Source: Mesostigma viride
Lineage: Eukaryota > Streptophyta > Mesostigmatophyceae > Mesostigmatales > Mesostigmataceae
Assembly: GCA_009746045.1 (NCBI GenBank)
Contig: RPFO01000089.1
Coordinates: 1,165,364-1,229,363 of the forward strand
Direction of reading: 5' to 3'
Length of the DNA: 64,000 bases
The notes below the pieces were generated by a model. It did not search any database. It was not told where the DNA came from and was given only the letters and a program-made list of their open reading frames with translations. A program made the translations under genes and the position numbers. How positions within the stretch are numbered: the first letter of the stretch is position 1; every line of letters begins with the position of its first letter. Positions 40,681-50,643 of the stretch are shown one piece after another.

Positions 40681-43547
40681 TTAACCCCTCAACCGTCTTT
40701 GACTCGTGACTAAAATGAGTCACGAGTTGCACAGTATGCCACAGGTGCCCCCATTCAGCCTAATTATTTTTTCTAGACCATACTAGGAACCAAGCATAAC
40801 CATATTAGGGCCCACCTGGGGGTACAGTGGGTGGTCCCAGTGCTAGCCCCCCCTGCTCTATAAATAGCCCCCCCCTCAGGGGGGTACGGTGAGTGTGCGC
40901 GGTGACACCCTTATAATGGATGATAGACCCCTTTCCTCAATGAGTTGACCCTGGGGTTGGTTTTGTAGATAGATTTTTTAGTTAGGATGGGATACAAACA
41001 CTAAAAATTGTAACTCCCCCAGGGACCCATCAGCTGGTGCTAAAAATAACTGGTGACTATTTTGAGTCGCGAGTTTTGGGGGGGCTAAAACAGGCATCCT
41101 AGTGCAGTTTTGAACATGGAAACGATAGGTAAGCATGGAGTATGGGCAAACATGCATGCTAACACTTATTCCAACCTGTGTGCCACCAATACCTGCCATA
41201 ACCACTGCAGGTCCCTGCCGGATATGATTGGAGACGACTACGCGCGGGCCGCGAGTACGGGGTTCACAACCTTATCATGCATGATGGAGCACGTATACCT
41301 TGGATTTCACCCTAGTATTTCAGGGGGGACTGCAACTGTACCCAAGCACTACATCCAAACACTTACATGTCTTGTTTCACCCAGGGACCCACAAGATAAT
41401 GCTAAAAATAGCTGGTGACTATTTTGAGTCACCAGTTTGGGGGGGCTAGAATAAACATCCTAGTGCAGTTTTGAACATGGAAATGATAGGTAAGCGTGAA
41501 ACATGCATGATTATGTTTATTCCAGCCTATGTGGCACAAATATATGCCACAATAAGCGTAAATGCTTGCAGACCCGCTGATACTGTGGTACTTATTTTTA
41601 CATGCATGATGGACCTTGCACACAAAGTCAAAACATCCCAGCACTCCTAGATAAATTAGTGACCAAGGGACCATGCATGCAGTAACACTGAAAATTGCCA
41701 ACTAGAAATAGGTGGCACTGTGACCATCACGGAGCAGATTTTCAAACTGCACAAGTTATGCATAAACATGAAAGCTAATAAGACATGACCATGAAACAAT
41801 AACCCATGCAGGCTAACAACATGAAACCAAATAACACATGCACAGGTGGGTCCATGAAACAATAACACACACTTCAAACCATGCCGGCCCATGGTGATAC
41901 ACGGCGCGCATGAGCGCGGGCAGGAAAGGCCAAATGCCATGCCACGTAGGCAACAAATGCTAGCATTCTTAGTCAGCCTCCGTAGGACTATATCCCAGGC
42001 GGACATGCTCCGCCCTGAGATGGCGGCGCCGCGCCACCCCCTTGAGCTTCCGGGTGGTGGCTGCTGCCCCCCTCGTGGTAGTGGCGCCCTTGAAATTCTT
42101 GGCGCATTCGCCACGCTGGAAGAGGCGCTGCCATACCCGCTGCTTCGTCACGTTGAAGTCCAGCCCCTCCACCTGCCCGGAGTGGAAGAGGCCGAAGCAG
42201 TTCCGCTCGCTGTTGCTGCAGAACGCCATGTCACAGTGCTCGCACATGACCGAGGTCTTGTGCTTCCTGCCTTGCGCGCAGCACAGTTGGCACAGCACCT
42301 GCTCCACCCAGAAATTTGCCCATCTCATGCATTGTTAAGGGGTGCCACTCACGCTCACCTGGCTTGCCCGCCCCCTTGAGCTCAGCATAGTCGTTGGTCT
42401 CCTTGACAATCTTGGCCACGACATCACGTTGGGACCAGAAAAGGGAGAACAGCCCGAGGGGCCCAAACTTGAGCTGGGCAGGGGAAAGGTTTTGATAGCA
42501 GGCGGTACCCGTCATCGGCGACAGCACCGGAGTATCGGGAAAAGGAAACACACCTGGCTTGCCGAAACCAGATTTCCAGACAGTCTCGGCTGGCTCCTCA
42601 GTGGCAGGCGTGTCGTTAGGAAAAAACGAATCATCGAGCTCAGCCTCACCGCTCGGCACCGGACCCTCCGCACCCTTCTGGTAAACAAAGTCGTCATCGG
42701 AAGCGTCCGAGACAACGCTCTCGCTGGCCGCCGCCTTGGTCTGACGGCGCCTTTTCGGGGCGTGGCTGATGGCTGGGTTCTTCTTCGGGTTGCCGACAGC
42801 GCGCTTCCCCGGCTCGCGTCGCTTGACCGGTGTGGGCAGCTCGATATCCTCGGATTTGTCGTCGTCGTCCTCGCCGGCGTCAGAATCGCTATCCTGGCCC
42901 TGCTCGCTATCATCGTCACTGCTACCTGCCGTTGGGACCTTCCTTGCTGCACATTCTTTCACTAGAGCTTCGTACTCATCTGAGCTGCACGAATATATGA
43001 AAATCTGCTCACGGGTGAATGGGTACGTGAGCTTGTCGTCCGGGAAATAGCACCGTGCACCATCTCCGGACCTGTTCACTGTCACTACCTTGCCCGGCAA
43101 ACGTACCTCGCTGTGTTTTTCCCCATACTGCTCTATCGCCCAGCCTAGTCCGAATTTTTCCACTGGCACTGCCATGAAAATGCCCTTCTTTACCTTGAAA
43201 GTCCGTATATCTGCCTGCATTTCGTCCGCCATGTCTACGTCCGCGCTCCCCCCTTTTTTCGCATCCTCCGTTTTCGTACGTTTTTGTCAATTTTTTTTAC
43301 CGCCCAAACCTGCATGCACCAGGGTACCCTGTTGACTTTGACCAGGGTTTCCACCCTGATACGGTGGTCAAATACGGTCAGACAAGTGTCCTACGGATAG
43401 AGTGAATCTAGATCTTTTCGGTGGTCTAGTTGGTTCCCGCCAAAACCTTCCCGCCCAATCCCTACAGGGCGCACAAACTCATGCCGAATGTGAGGCATGA
43501 GAAAAACTCGCAGTCGAAAATCGGCACGAGGACGGTTTAGGGGTTAA
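40681..43547 (-). mobile_element. deletion-derived piggyBac-like element
   Basis: TTAA at 40681-40684 and 43544-43547 frames the ends CCCCTCAACCGTC (left) and GACGGTTTAGGGG (right), inverted with one mismatch. Subterminal GAGTCACGAGTT / GACTATTTTGAGTCGCGAGTT words recur at 40720, 41047 and 41415. It encodes only the N-terminal and extreme C-terminal parts of a transposase related to that at 10691-20440. It is non-autonomous but keeps the ends needed for movement. Confidence 0.88.
41969..43232 (-). pseudogene. internally deleted piggyBac-like transposase
   Basis: ATG 43232 opens MADEMQADIRTFKVKKGIF, matching the N-terminal module of the other copy (FRLKRGIKVSVPPKLFGLEW). An acidic linker with LPTPVKRREPGKR (compare FSPVKKRK) follows, then the start of the DDE region (LSPAQLKFGPLGLFSLFWSQRDVV). 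At ~42315 the reading changes frame and jumps from HEMGKFL to the C-terminal cysteine-rich domain (CQLC ... CEHC ... C ... CFGLFH). About 1.2 kb containing all three catalytic Asp codons is missing. The upstream frame continues out of register to 42231. It cannot be an active transposase but could bind ends. Confidence 0.85.
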
Positions 43548-43749
43548 GAGCCTGTTTCCAGTTTGGCTCCACCCTCGTGTGGCGCACTCCATGTGACAAT
43601 ATGGGGCTACACAACCTTGCCCTCATTTTTCTTGCTGTTTTATATCAAGACCAGGGTGTCGTGTAAGGAGGGAATCCACTTAGGTACCCGACTACCCTCG
43701 CCCAGGATCTAGCATTTGTATTTATAGACAGCATCATGTGCAAGGAGGG
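43548..43749 (+). other. 3' untranslated part of the gene-less LTR element with polypurine tract
   Basis: No gene. It ends in GTGCAAGGAGGG directly before the 3' LTR. Confidence 0.6.
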
Positions 43750-44261
43750 TGTCAAGAATCCTGTCTTGAATATGCCCATTATGCTGACCGTGCAGAAATC
43801 TATAATACGGGCAACTGTATTCGAGCCCTAATTAACAAATAGATATGCTCGGATAGTAGTACCTAAGTGGGATTTGTCCTACGTGAACGGACACTATGAC
43901 TATGTGCCAAGTTGTACAATGGCACTAGGACCATTGGTCACTATCTTCACCAGATTATAGTATTGTGTCATGTGCATGTCATACCATGCCGTACCGAGTC
44001 ATGCATGCGCATGCACCATGTTCCAACATACCAGCTGTCGTTATCGACCCATTGTCGGCCCATGCGCATACCAGGGCCGCCGCCACCACTCACCTACCAT
44101 AATTACCAATGTTCACGCTACCTTGAGGTAGCCATGGAAAGCCACACCAAATGGACGTAATAAATAATTTTCCTGGCTCCTGACGCTTAAGTCGGCAATG
44201 ATTCACCACCTACGAATTATTAATTTAAGTCCCCATAATAATAACCCCATGCCCTTTAACA
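43750..44261 (+). repeat. 3' LTR of the gene-less element
   Basis: Near-identical to 38727-39238; visible differences are ACCAAATGG/ACCATATGG, ACGAATT/ACAAATT and GCCCTTT/GCCTTTT. The second AAAAC target copy follows. Confidence 0.93.
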
Positions 44262-46972
44262 AAAACCAAGATCATGCTGTTGCCGTGCTTGGTCTTCCGG
44301 AAGGGGCCAATAAAATCCATCATCAAGGAGTCCCAAGGCGCCATGGGGTCAGGCAGCGTCTTGGGGATCGCTTGTGACCCCGTGTTGCGGGACTTCATGA
44401 TCTGGCATGATGGACACTCGCGCACGTACGTCTCGATGTACTCCCGCATACCTGGCCAGTAGAAGTTCTTTCTGGCCCGCGGCAGCAGGCGATGGATTCC
44501 TTGGTGGCCACCGGTGAGGGAGTCGTGGAGCTCATGGAGCAGAGCCGCTCTACATATCTCCGGGACGTACAGGCGCCAGCAGTCAGGTCTCACCATGACA
44601 TGGAGTCGTCCGTCCTGGAACTTGCACGGGAGCTTGCCCATCTGCTGAGGGTGCGACCTGATCGCCTCCAGGGCTGCTGCTTCCGTGACGGTGAATCGGC
44701 TGATCAGCGTCTCCAGAACGGAGGTGACGGTGTGCGCATCCGCCTCCTCTTCAGTCTCGACGGTTTGGTATACGTACTCCGAGAAAATGGTGGGGGACCC
44801 AATGGGCTGCAAGTGAAAAATTCCCTGAGCCGGGACCACGTGGCTGAGTGGCAAGCGCGAATGGGACCCCTCCCCTTCCCCGGGGGCGCGCACGTCCTCG
44901 TGCGAACCCCAGTCGGGGGATAGGTCGTCCATGGTGGTACGACCCGTGTGAAACAAATAACGAGCCTGCGGCGACCGCGGAAGGTCACCATAGGACGTGC
45001 CGGGCGCCTGAGCTGGGACGCAAGTGGTATGTAGTACTCCCAGATCTTCATAGAACCAGTAGTCCTCCCGCCGGGAAAGGGCGTCTGGGACCACGTTCTC
45101 TGCACCCTTGACGTACTGAATCTTAAAGGGGGCGAACTGGGACAAGTACTCCAGCCAGCGTGCTTGACGGGGCACCAGGTTGGGTTGGGCGAGCAGATGC
45201 GTGAGGGGCCGATGATCCGTGTGGATGATCAGCCGGTGGGGATCAAGATCCCCCTGCTCGCTGATGGCAACGTCAAACTGGGCCCCGAGAAGATGATGGC
45301 GCCAGGTATGGCAGCAGTAGACCACGGCAAGAAGCTCCTGCTGGTGTACCGGATAGTTGCGCTCGGCAGGGATCATAGTCCGGGAGATGTACTCGACCGG
45401 CTGCAACCCCTGACCCTGGTCCTGCAATAGGACACCGCCGATTGCAACCTTGCTCGCGTCCGTTGCGACCACAAAGGGCTTGGACGGGTCCGAGATAACG
45501 AGCACGGGGGCCGTGGTCAGGCTGCGCTTGAGGGCCTCAAAGGCCTGTTGGCACGGTTCCGACCAAACGAAAGGAACACCCTTCTTGAGGAGGGCGTTAA
45601 TGGGGGCAGCGATCGTCGCGAAACGGGGGATGAAACGTCGGTAATACGACGCGACACCCAAAAAGCTGCGCACGCCCTTGACGTTGGTCGGGGTCGGCCA
45701 CTGCTGGATGGAGGCGATCTTGGAGGGGTCCGTCGCGACGCCGGCAGCGGACAGGGTATGACCGAGGAACGGTACGCTGCGACCAGCGCGGACCTTGGCC
45801 TTGCGGACCGAAAGATTCTCCTCCTCCATGATGCGCAATACCGTGGCGACGTCCTCGAGGTGATCCTCAAAGGTCTTGGAGTACACCAAGATGTCATCCA
45901 GGTATGCGAGCGCACAAGTGCGCTTGTAGGACCACGGGGGCTTCGCGCCCCGGTTGGGGTCCTCGAGGTCACGGGAAACCTGCGGGAGATGCGCGGTTCC
46001 CATGACTGGGCGGAGGATGTCATTCATGAGCATCTGAAAGCTCGCAGGGGAATTGCACAACCCCATGGCGGCCACACGGAACTGATAGTGGCCGAACGGC
46101 GTGTTGAACGCCGTTTTATGACAGTCCTCCGGCGCAATCCTTAACTGCCAGAACCCGTCTGCGCAATCAAGGACGGTGAAACATGTGGCGCCCTGCACGC
46201 GGTTGAAGATATCGTCGATGCGGGGGAGAGGGTACTTGGACTTTACCGTAATAGCGTTCAGCTTACGATAGTCCGTGACGAGCCGCCACTTGCCCCCAGG
46301 CTTGGGGACCAACAGCACGCCTGCTGAGAAGGGGCTGTTGCTGGGCTCGATGAGACCCCGCTCCAGAAGCGCCATCAAGATCTTCTTGAGCTCCACCAGC
46401 TCCACCGGACCCATGCGGTACATAGGGGACGTCGTAGGGCCATAGCCCTCCTGCAATTGGATGCGGTGGAGCACCGAGCGCGGCGGGGGAAACTCTTGCT
46501 TACTCTCATCAAAGAGCTTCGCGCGTGCTGCCAACACCGCATTGTAGCGCTCAGTCTCCTCGGGGGTGAAGCCCACACCGATCTCATTGAGCATGAGCTC
46601 CACGGCAGCGAGGTCGAGGCGATACATGTAGTATTCCTTGCCCTGACGCAACTTGCCCTCCAACGACTTGATGCTCATGAGGATCTGTGAGGCTTGGCGG
46701 GGCTGGGTAAATTCCCGCTCGTGCGTGACGTTGTGCACAGTGGGACCCTGCGCCTGATATTCGCCAACCGGACTCCAAAAGGAGCCGTCGGGGAACCACA
46801 CCACGCGACGCTTAATGCTGATGTCAACATCCTGAGCGTCCATCCAGTCAATGCCAATAATGATATCGGCTGCGCCCAGCGGCGCGACAGTGGCGGTAAG
46901 CTCCACAGGGATGCCCTGAATCACCGCCTTGATGTCGACTAGACCTGGCGAGGGGTTCTTGCGACCATCTGA
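44262..46972 (-). CDS. pol: Ty3/gypsy pol: reverse transcriptase, RNase H, integrase N-terminal part
   Basis: A long open frame. Reading leftward: the end of protease (IIIGIDWMDAQDVDI, ~46850), then reverse transcriptase with VPKPGGKWRLVTDYRKLNAI (~46280), FTVLDCADGFWQL, MGLCNSPASFQ and the catalytic box AYLDDILVYSK (~45905). RNase H follows with FVVATDASKVAIGGVL (~45460) and IIHTDHRPL (~45215). The integrase zinc module is HELHDSLTGGHQGIHRLL ... CPSCQ (~44540-44410), and the first catalytic Asp is in LMMDFIGPF (~44320). The LTR element inserts at SMILVF (44262) and pol continues at 38726. An in-frame TAG (46973-46975) separates it from the protease part. Enzymatic motifs are intact. Confidence 0.92.
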
Positions 46973-47408
46973 CTAAGTCACATTTACCACTGTCGCGTGT
47001 GGCCGTATAGTGTAGCCAGCGCGACGCGCCAGTGCCTCATTGATGAATGCATGACGTGGAAGCGCCCGTGTCGACCATGAACTGCACGTCCATGACAGTC
47101 TTGCCCTTGAGGAAGGGGTCCAGTGCTGTTGATGGCACTGCCAGACCCCCTCGAAAGAGAAGCAAGCTGCGGGCCGCACTCCTCGGGGCTGCATGCGTCG
47201 GCGGGGCGTCCGCGCTGCTGCCCGAAGCCGGAATTGTAGCCGTGGCTGGAGCCTCACCAACTGGCTCCATACTCACGCCGGTCATGTGATCCGCAACTAA
47301 CGGTGCCTGTACGGCGGAGCTACTGCTATCTACACTATTTACTCCTACTACGCTATCTACCCTATCTACCTGAGCTACCGCTACTTCTACCCCCAAGGGG
47401 AGGGACAC
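46973..47408 (-). pseudogene. pol: Ty3/gypsy protease segment with frameshift and in-frame TAG
   Basis: The frame starts as GTG overlapping the gag stop (TAGTG at 47410-47406), one register from gag. It carries a Val/Ser/Pro-rich linker and the protease active site FMVDTGASTS (~47070). There the frame shifts: the continuation FINEALARRAGYTIRPHATVVNVT is in another register and meets TAG at 46973, after which pol is open again. One shift and one stop within 100 bp suggest damage. Alternatively the TAG is read through and the shift is a single sequencing or assembly error. Confidence 0.7.
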
Positions 47409-49453
47409 TACGCGCGAGGAACGGATGGCCGGGAGGCCGCCTCGTTCGACCGCCCGGTCCGCTCTTCCCCCTCCTCCACCGGTTCCTCCTCATCGTCGTC
47501 GCCATACGCATAGCCTGCGATGGCCTGGGCATCCAGCCGCCCACTGTCCGAGTCGTGATCGGCCGCGCCTCGTTGCTGCGCTAGCACCTTGTTCACCTCG
47601 CGGGTCACCCGTTGGAAGGATGGACCTGAGGCCCGAGGCGTTTGATACTGCGCGGGCTGGCGGCGGGCATCCTGCAGCTTGGCTGCACGTGCTCCCGCAT
47701 TACGGGGCCGATCGCCTCGCTGCGCAGGGTCCGGACGTTTGCCGAAGGCGGGGCCAGAGAACTGGGGTACATGCGTCTCCTCATCCTTGCGGGCGCGCAG
47801 GCGAGGGCACTCGCGCTTGAGGTGGCCAACCTCGCCGCACGCAAAGCAGCGGGAAGTGGCCGGATCGATCGCATTGACCTGGAAATCAGGGTCATAATCG
47901 CTCTCCGCTGGCAGCTCGTAGTCATACGCGTCCTCCTGTGCGACCTCATGGTCCGCGGTGGTGAAGTGGACGCGCCTGGGTGCCGCGAGCGGGAAGCGCC
48001 GTGTAGTTGCTGCACGGCGGCGGGCGATCACATCCGAGACTTGTAGCAGGTACTGCTGAATTTTTATCACATCCCACTCCTCCCATGGGACCTCGGCATA
48101 GTGCTTGAGCACCTCATCCAAGAGGTCCGGGTGCAGCGCCTCGATGAACCGTGCCTTGTACTCGGTCCAGGTCATGTCGTCAAGCCGGGCAGTGTACGCC
48201 TCAAACTCGGTGAGGAATTCGCGAAACGGCGTGCTGCCCTGACGGAACTTGCCAAAGGCCAGGCGCTCATGGAGCTTGTAGTCCGGTGGCACCAACTTGC
48301 GCCGGATGCGGGCCATCAGCTCCTCGACCGTGCGCGGGTAGGTGCGTGACGCGACGCTCTCACAGTGGAGGATGCCGACAACGGACGGATCCATGCACAT
48401 CGCTACTAGATAGGGAATTAGCACATCAGTGGCCAACTCCCAATCGTGATGCTCGCACCATGCCCAATAGACCGCCAACACCATGCGTTCCCACTCATCG
48501 ATCTCGCGCGGGGTCATGTCCGCGCGCAACTTGGGCACGGTTTTGAAATCGGGCATGGGCGGAGCCTTGACCGTGGCCGCCCGCGGGCCTCCTTTAGCGC
48601 AAAAGGGCGGACGGTTAAAGGACGCCGGCAGCGATGGGGGCCCAGCAGCCCGCGGCTGGCTGCGCGAGGTCTCAGCGCCTCGCCGCAACCAAACGGATGT
48701 CGGGTGTTCGTAACCGGGATCGTTGAGGTCTAACCGGCTCAGATTCAGGTTGGGGCCATGCGCCATGCTAGGACGCGCGGGGCCCGTCGCTGGGAAGGAC
48801 TGACCCAGGCGCGTCTCAGGGCGCTCCTCGGCATCCTCATCGTAGCGGGGGGGAAGTTCGACCTCCCCCTCTTCCGTCGACCACGGTGAGGTGCCCATGG
48901 ATTGTGGCTCGCTGCTGAACGATACACGACGCGCGGGTTCCGGCCGGGATGGGCTACCGCGACCGCGTCCGCGTCCGTTTACTGACCATGGGTGCTCTAA
49001 TCGTTGGGCCCGTTGCGCATGGTAAAAGGCCGCGTTCTGGCTAAGCTGACCATTCGGCTGCGGTTGCCACTCTGGCCGCGGCGGCGGTTGCAACTGTGGC
49101 GGTTGCTCATGCTGCGGCTGCAATTGCTGCGGGGGCTGTGCCGGTGGGATGGATGCACTCATTGGATCTGACCTGGGAGACTCCCGCCTCGGGCCGGTCT
49201 CCACCCGTTCCGACCTACTGAAAAATTCTCCCTGCATATGCTGCTCGCTATCTATGAACATTCCGGCCTGTGGTCTGTACGACTCACGGGCGGGACTAGC
49301 CAGCACACCTGGGTGACCTGCAGAGCTGCCCTGCTGGGAGGCTGGGCTCCGCTGTGATACCTCCTCATGTACCTGTACGGCCGGACTATCTATACCCGTC
49401 TCCCTAACCTCTGACCCTTTAGGTTTACCTTTACCCCTTGTTTTAGGCGCCAT
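47408..49453 (-). CDS. gag: Ty3/gypsy gag polyprotein
   Basis: I chose ATG 49453 (MAPKTRGKGKPKG; context AACCATGG) although the frame is open to 49507. The N-terminal ~250 residues are Pro/Gln/Arg-rich and disordered. The retrotransposon gag domain lies at about residues 330-490 (WCEHHDWELATDVLIPY ... LHERLAFGKFRQGSTPFREF ... RFIEALHPDLLDEVL). A CCHC zinc knuckle, CFACGEVGHLKRECP (~47850), is followed by a basic tail and an acidic end. At about 680 residues it is long for a Ty3-type Gag. No stops or frameshifts are seen. Confidence 0.88.
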   Translation of the reverse strand: MAPKTRGKGKPKGSEVRETGIDSPAVQVHEEVSQRSPASQQGSSAGHPGVLASPARESYRPQAGMFIDSEQHMQGEFFSRSERVETGPRRESPRSDPMSASIPPAQPPQQLQPQHEQPPQLQPPPRPEWQPQPNGQLSQNAAFYHAQRAQRLEHPWSVNGRGRGRGSPSRPEPARRVSFSSEPQSMGTSPWSTEEGEVELPPRYDEDAEERPETRLGQSFPATGPARPSMAHGPNLNLSRLDLNDPGYEHPTSVWLRRGAETSRSQPRAAGPPSLPASFNRPPFCAKGGPRAATVKAPPMPDFKTVPKLRADMTPREIDEWERMVLAVYWAWCEHHDWELATDVLIPYLVAMCMDPSVVGILHCESVASRTYPRTVEELMARIRRKLVPPDYKLHERLAFGKFRQGSTPFREFLTEFEAYTARLDDMTWTEYKARFIEALHPDLLDEVLKHYAEVPWEEWDVIKIQQYLLQVSDVIARRRAATTRRFPLAAPRRVHFTTADHEVAQEDAYDYELPAESDYDPDFQVNAIDPATSRCFACGEVGHLKRECPRLRARKDEETHVPQFSGPAFGKRPDPAQRGDRPRNAGARAAKLQDARRQPAQYQTPRASGPSFQRVTREVNKVLAQQRGAADHDSDSGRLDAQAIAGYAYGDDDEEEPVEEGEERTGRSNEAASRPSVPRA

Positions 49454-49582
49454 GGTTACCGTACCACAACCACAAGAAGAAGAGAAGGAAGCAAAAACAA
49501 AGGTCAAGACAACATCTACTGTCTATTATTATATATAATACTATAATATTATAGATGAGCCCCTCTAATCACTATGGCCCCG

Positions 49583-50008
49583 TCACTGGGTGCTGGGTGG
49601 CTGGCTAGCGTGCGTGCTAATCGACAGCTGGTTAAAGGTGACGGTAACCTGCTGCGTAGCTGTAGTGTCCTCTACCCTAGCCAGTGCACTGGTATGTGCG
49701 TACCTATGCCCCCTAGATGCAGGACGTGCCCTGGGCCTAATGTCTAGCGGTGGGGCTTCTACATGTAATCCTACGGGACGTGTCATGTGTGTCTGGATAA
49801 ACAGATCTGCTTCCCATGCTGTCCCGAACCCCTTAAAAATAGCCCTATGTCTATCTACTATGTTGTTCCTGCAGTCTACCCAGCTATAAAAAATCCCTAC
49901 CTTGCCTGTGCCCCCATCATGTGCCAATGCGTAATATAATTGCCTAGACCCATCACTGTCCCATCCCCTAAGTGCCCCAGTATGCCTAATATTATTATTA
50001 TTAGACAT
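49583..50008 (-). CDS. ORF0: RNase H1-type hybrid-binding / viroplasmin-like domain protein
   Basis: A 141-codon ORF in the leader ahead of gag, starting at ATG 50008 (MSNNNNIRHTGALRG). Residues ~24-72 read LYYALAHDGGTGKVGIFYSW ... AIFKGFGTAWEADLFIQTH. This matches the hybrid-binding domain at the N-terminus of eukaryotic RNase H1 and in caulimovirus viroplasmin: YYAV, then GIF.SW..C...V, then K.F.T..EA. That domain grips RNA:DNA hybrids and double-stranded RNA. No RNase H catalytic part follows; the rest is Pro/Arg/Thr-rich. A free-standing copy in an LTR element could assist reverse transcription or particle assembly. It ends 130 bases before the gag ATG on the same strand. Confidence 0.72.
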   Translation of the reverse strand: MSNNNNIRHTGALRGWDSDGSRQLYYALAHDGGTGKVGIFYSWVDCRNNIVDRHRAIFKGFGTAWEADLFIQTHMTRPVGLHVEAPPLDIRPRARPASRGHRYAHTSALARVEDTTATQQVTVTFNQLSISTHASQPPSTQ

Positions 50009-50562
50009 GCCACGTCTATTGCATGCAGGCAGGGATAGGCAGAGAAGAAGGAACCTTGAGTACCTCTAGTGAGTGACCATCACCTGCTCACAAGGGTTGC
50101 CAACAGGCCCTATAATCTAAGAACGCAACGACATTACGTAGACAGGAAAACCTGTCAGCACAAGGGAGTAACCTACGTGACAACCCGCCCGTGTACCGGG
50201 CCCCAGCACGTAAGCCACTCCCGCGGAGTCCCTCGCAAGCCAGCCTGTACAGTTATGGCCTGCGTGAACCAACGAGCGAGGCCGGTGTACCCAGAGCCAG
50301 CGCTCACAGCACAAACATGAAAACGACAAGAAAACAGGGCTGGGAGCACACAACACCGCTCTACGCGTGCAGAGAGAGGAGGGACAGAGCGAGCAATATG
50401 GCTGCTGCGCGCCCTACAACCACCATGGCTGCGTGCCCACCTATTTGCTGCGGATGCGATATTATCGTTTCTTGCCGTCTTGGTGCAGATCACCGATTCT
50501 CGTCAGGCAGATCACGAGGCCCTGCCCACGCTCTGTACGAGCTATGGTGGCCCTAGACGAAT
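50009..50562 (-). other. Ty3/gypsy 5' leader
   Basis: Untranslated leader between the primer-binding site and ORF0. Only short frames without domains are present. Confidence 0.5.
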
Positions 50563-50575
50563 CCTCCGATTACCA
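50563..50575 (-). promoter_or_regulatory. primer-binding site of the Ty3/gypsy element
   Basis: On the minus strand TGGTAATCGGAGG lies one base after the LTR end CGTAACA. It begins with TGG as tRNA primer sites do. Confidence 0.6.
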
Positions 50576-50576
50576 G

Positions 50577-50643
50577 TGTTACGAGCCACACCAGCGGCTC
50601 CGAAAGACCCTAGTCTAGCGTGGGTTACGCCTGAATGAACTCG
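50577..50643 (-). repeat. truncated 5' LTR of the Ty3/gypsy element
   Basis: 67 bp identical to the start of 34612-35226, ending at GAATGAACTCG. Beyond it the LTR is replaced by the 1.2-kb dispersed repeat. Confidence 0.88.

Larger units (their letters stand above)
38727..44261 (+). mobile_element. gene-less LTR retrotransposon (TRIM/LARD-like) inside integrase
   Basis: LTRs of 512 bp (38727-39238 and 43750-44261) are flanked by AAAAC at 38722-38726 and 44262-44266. PBS TGGCATCGGAGG follows the 5' LTR and GTGCAAGGAGGG precedes the 3' LTR. Excluding the piggyBac copy, the interior is only ~1.6 kb and has no gag or pol. By eye the LTRs differ at about three positions, so the insertion is young. 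It depends wholly on enzymes from other elements. Confidence 0.9.
34612..50643 (-). mobile_element. Ty3/gypsy chromovirus with two accessory genes, interrupted by nested insertions
   Basis: Minus-strand order: 5' LTR stub (50643-50577), primer-binding site, ORF0 with hybrid-binding domain, gag, protease, reverse transcriptase, RNase H, integrase with chromodomain, a 632-codon ORF, polypurine tract, 3' LTR (35226-34612). A gene-less LTR element (38727-44261) sits inside integrase. Without it the element is about 10.5 kb, long for a chromovirus because of the accessory ORFs. Only ~67 bp of the 5' LTR is left before another repeat begins at 50644. Confidence 0.88.
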
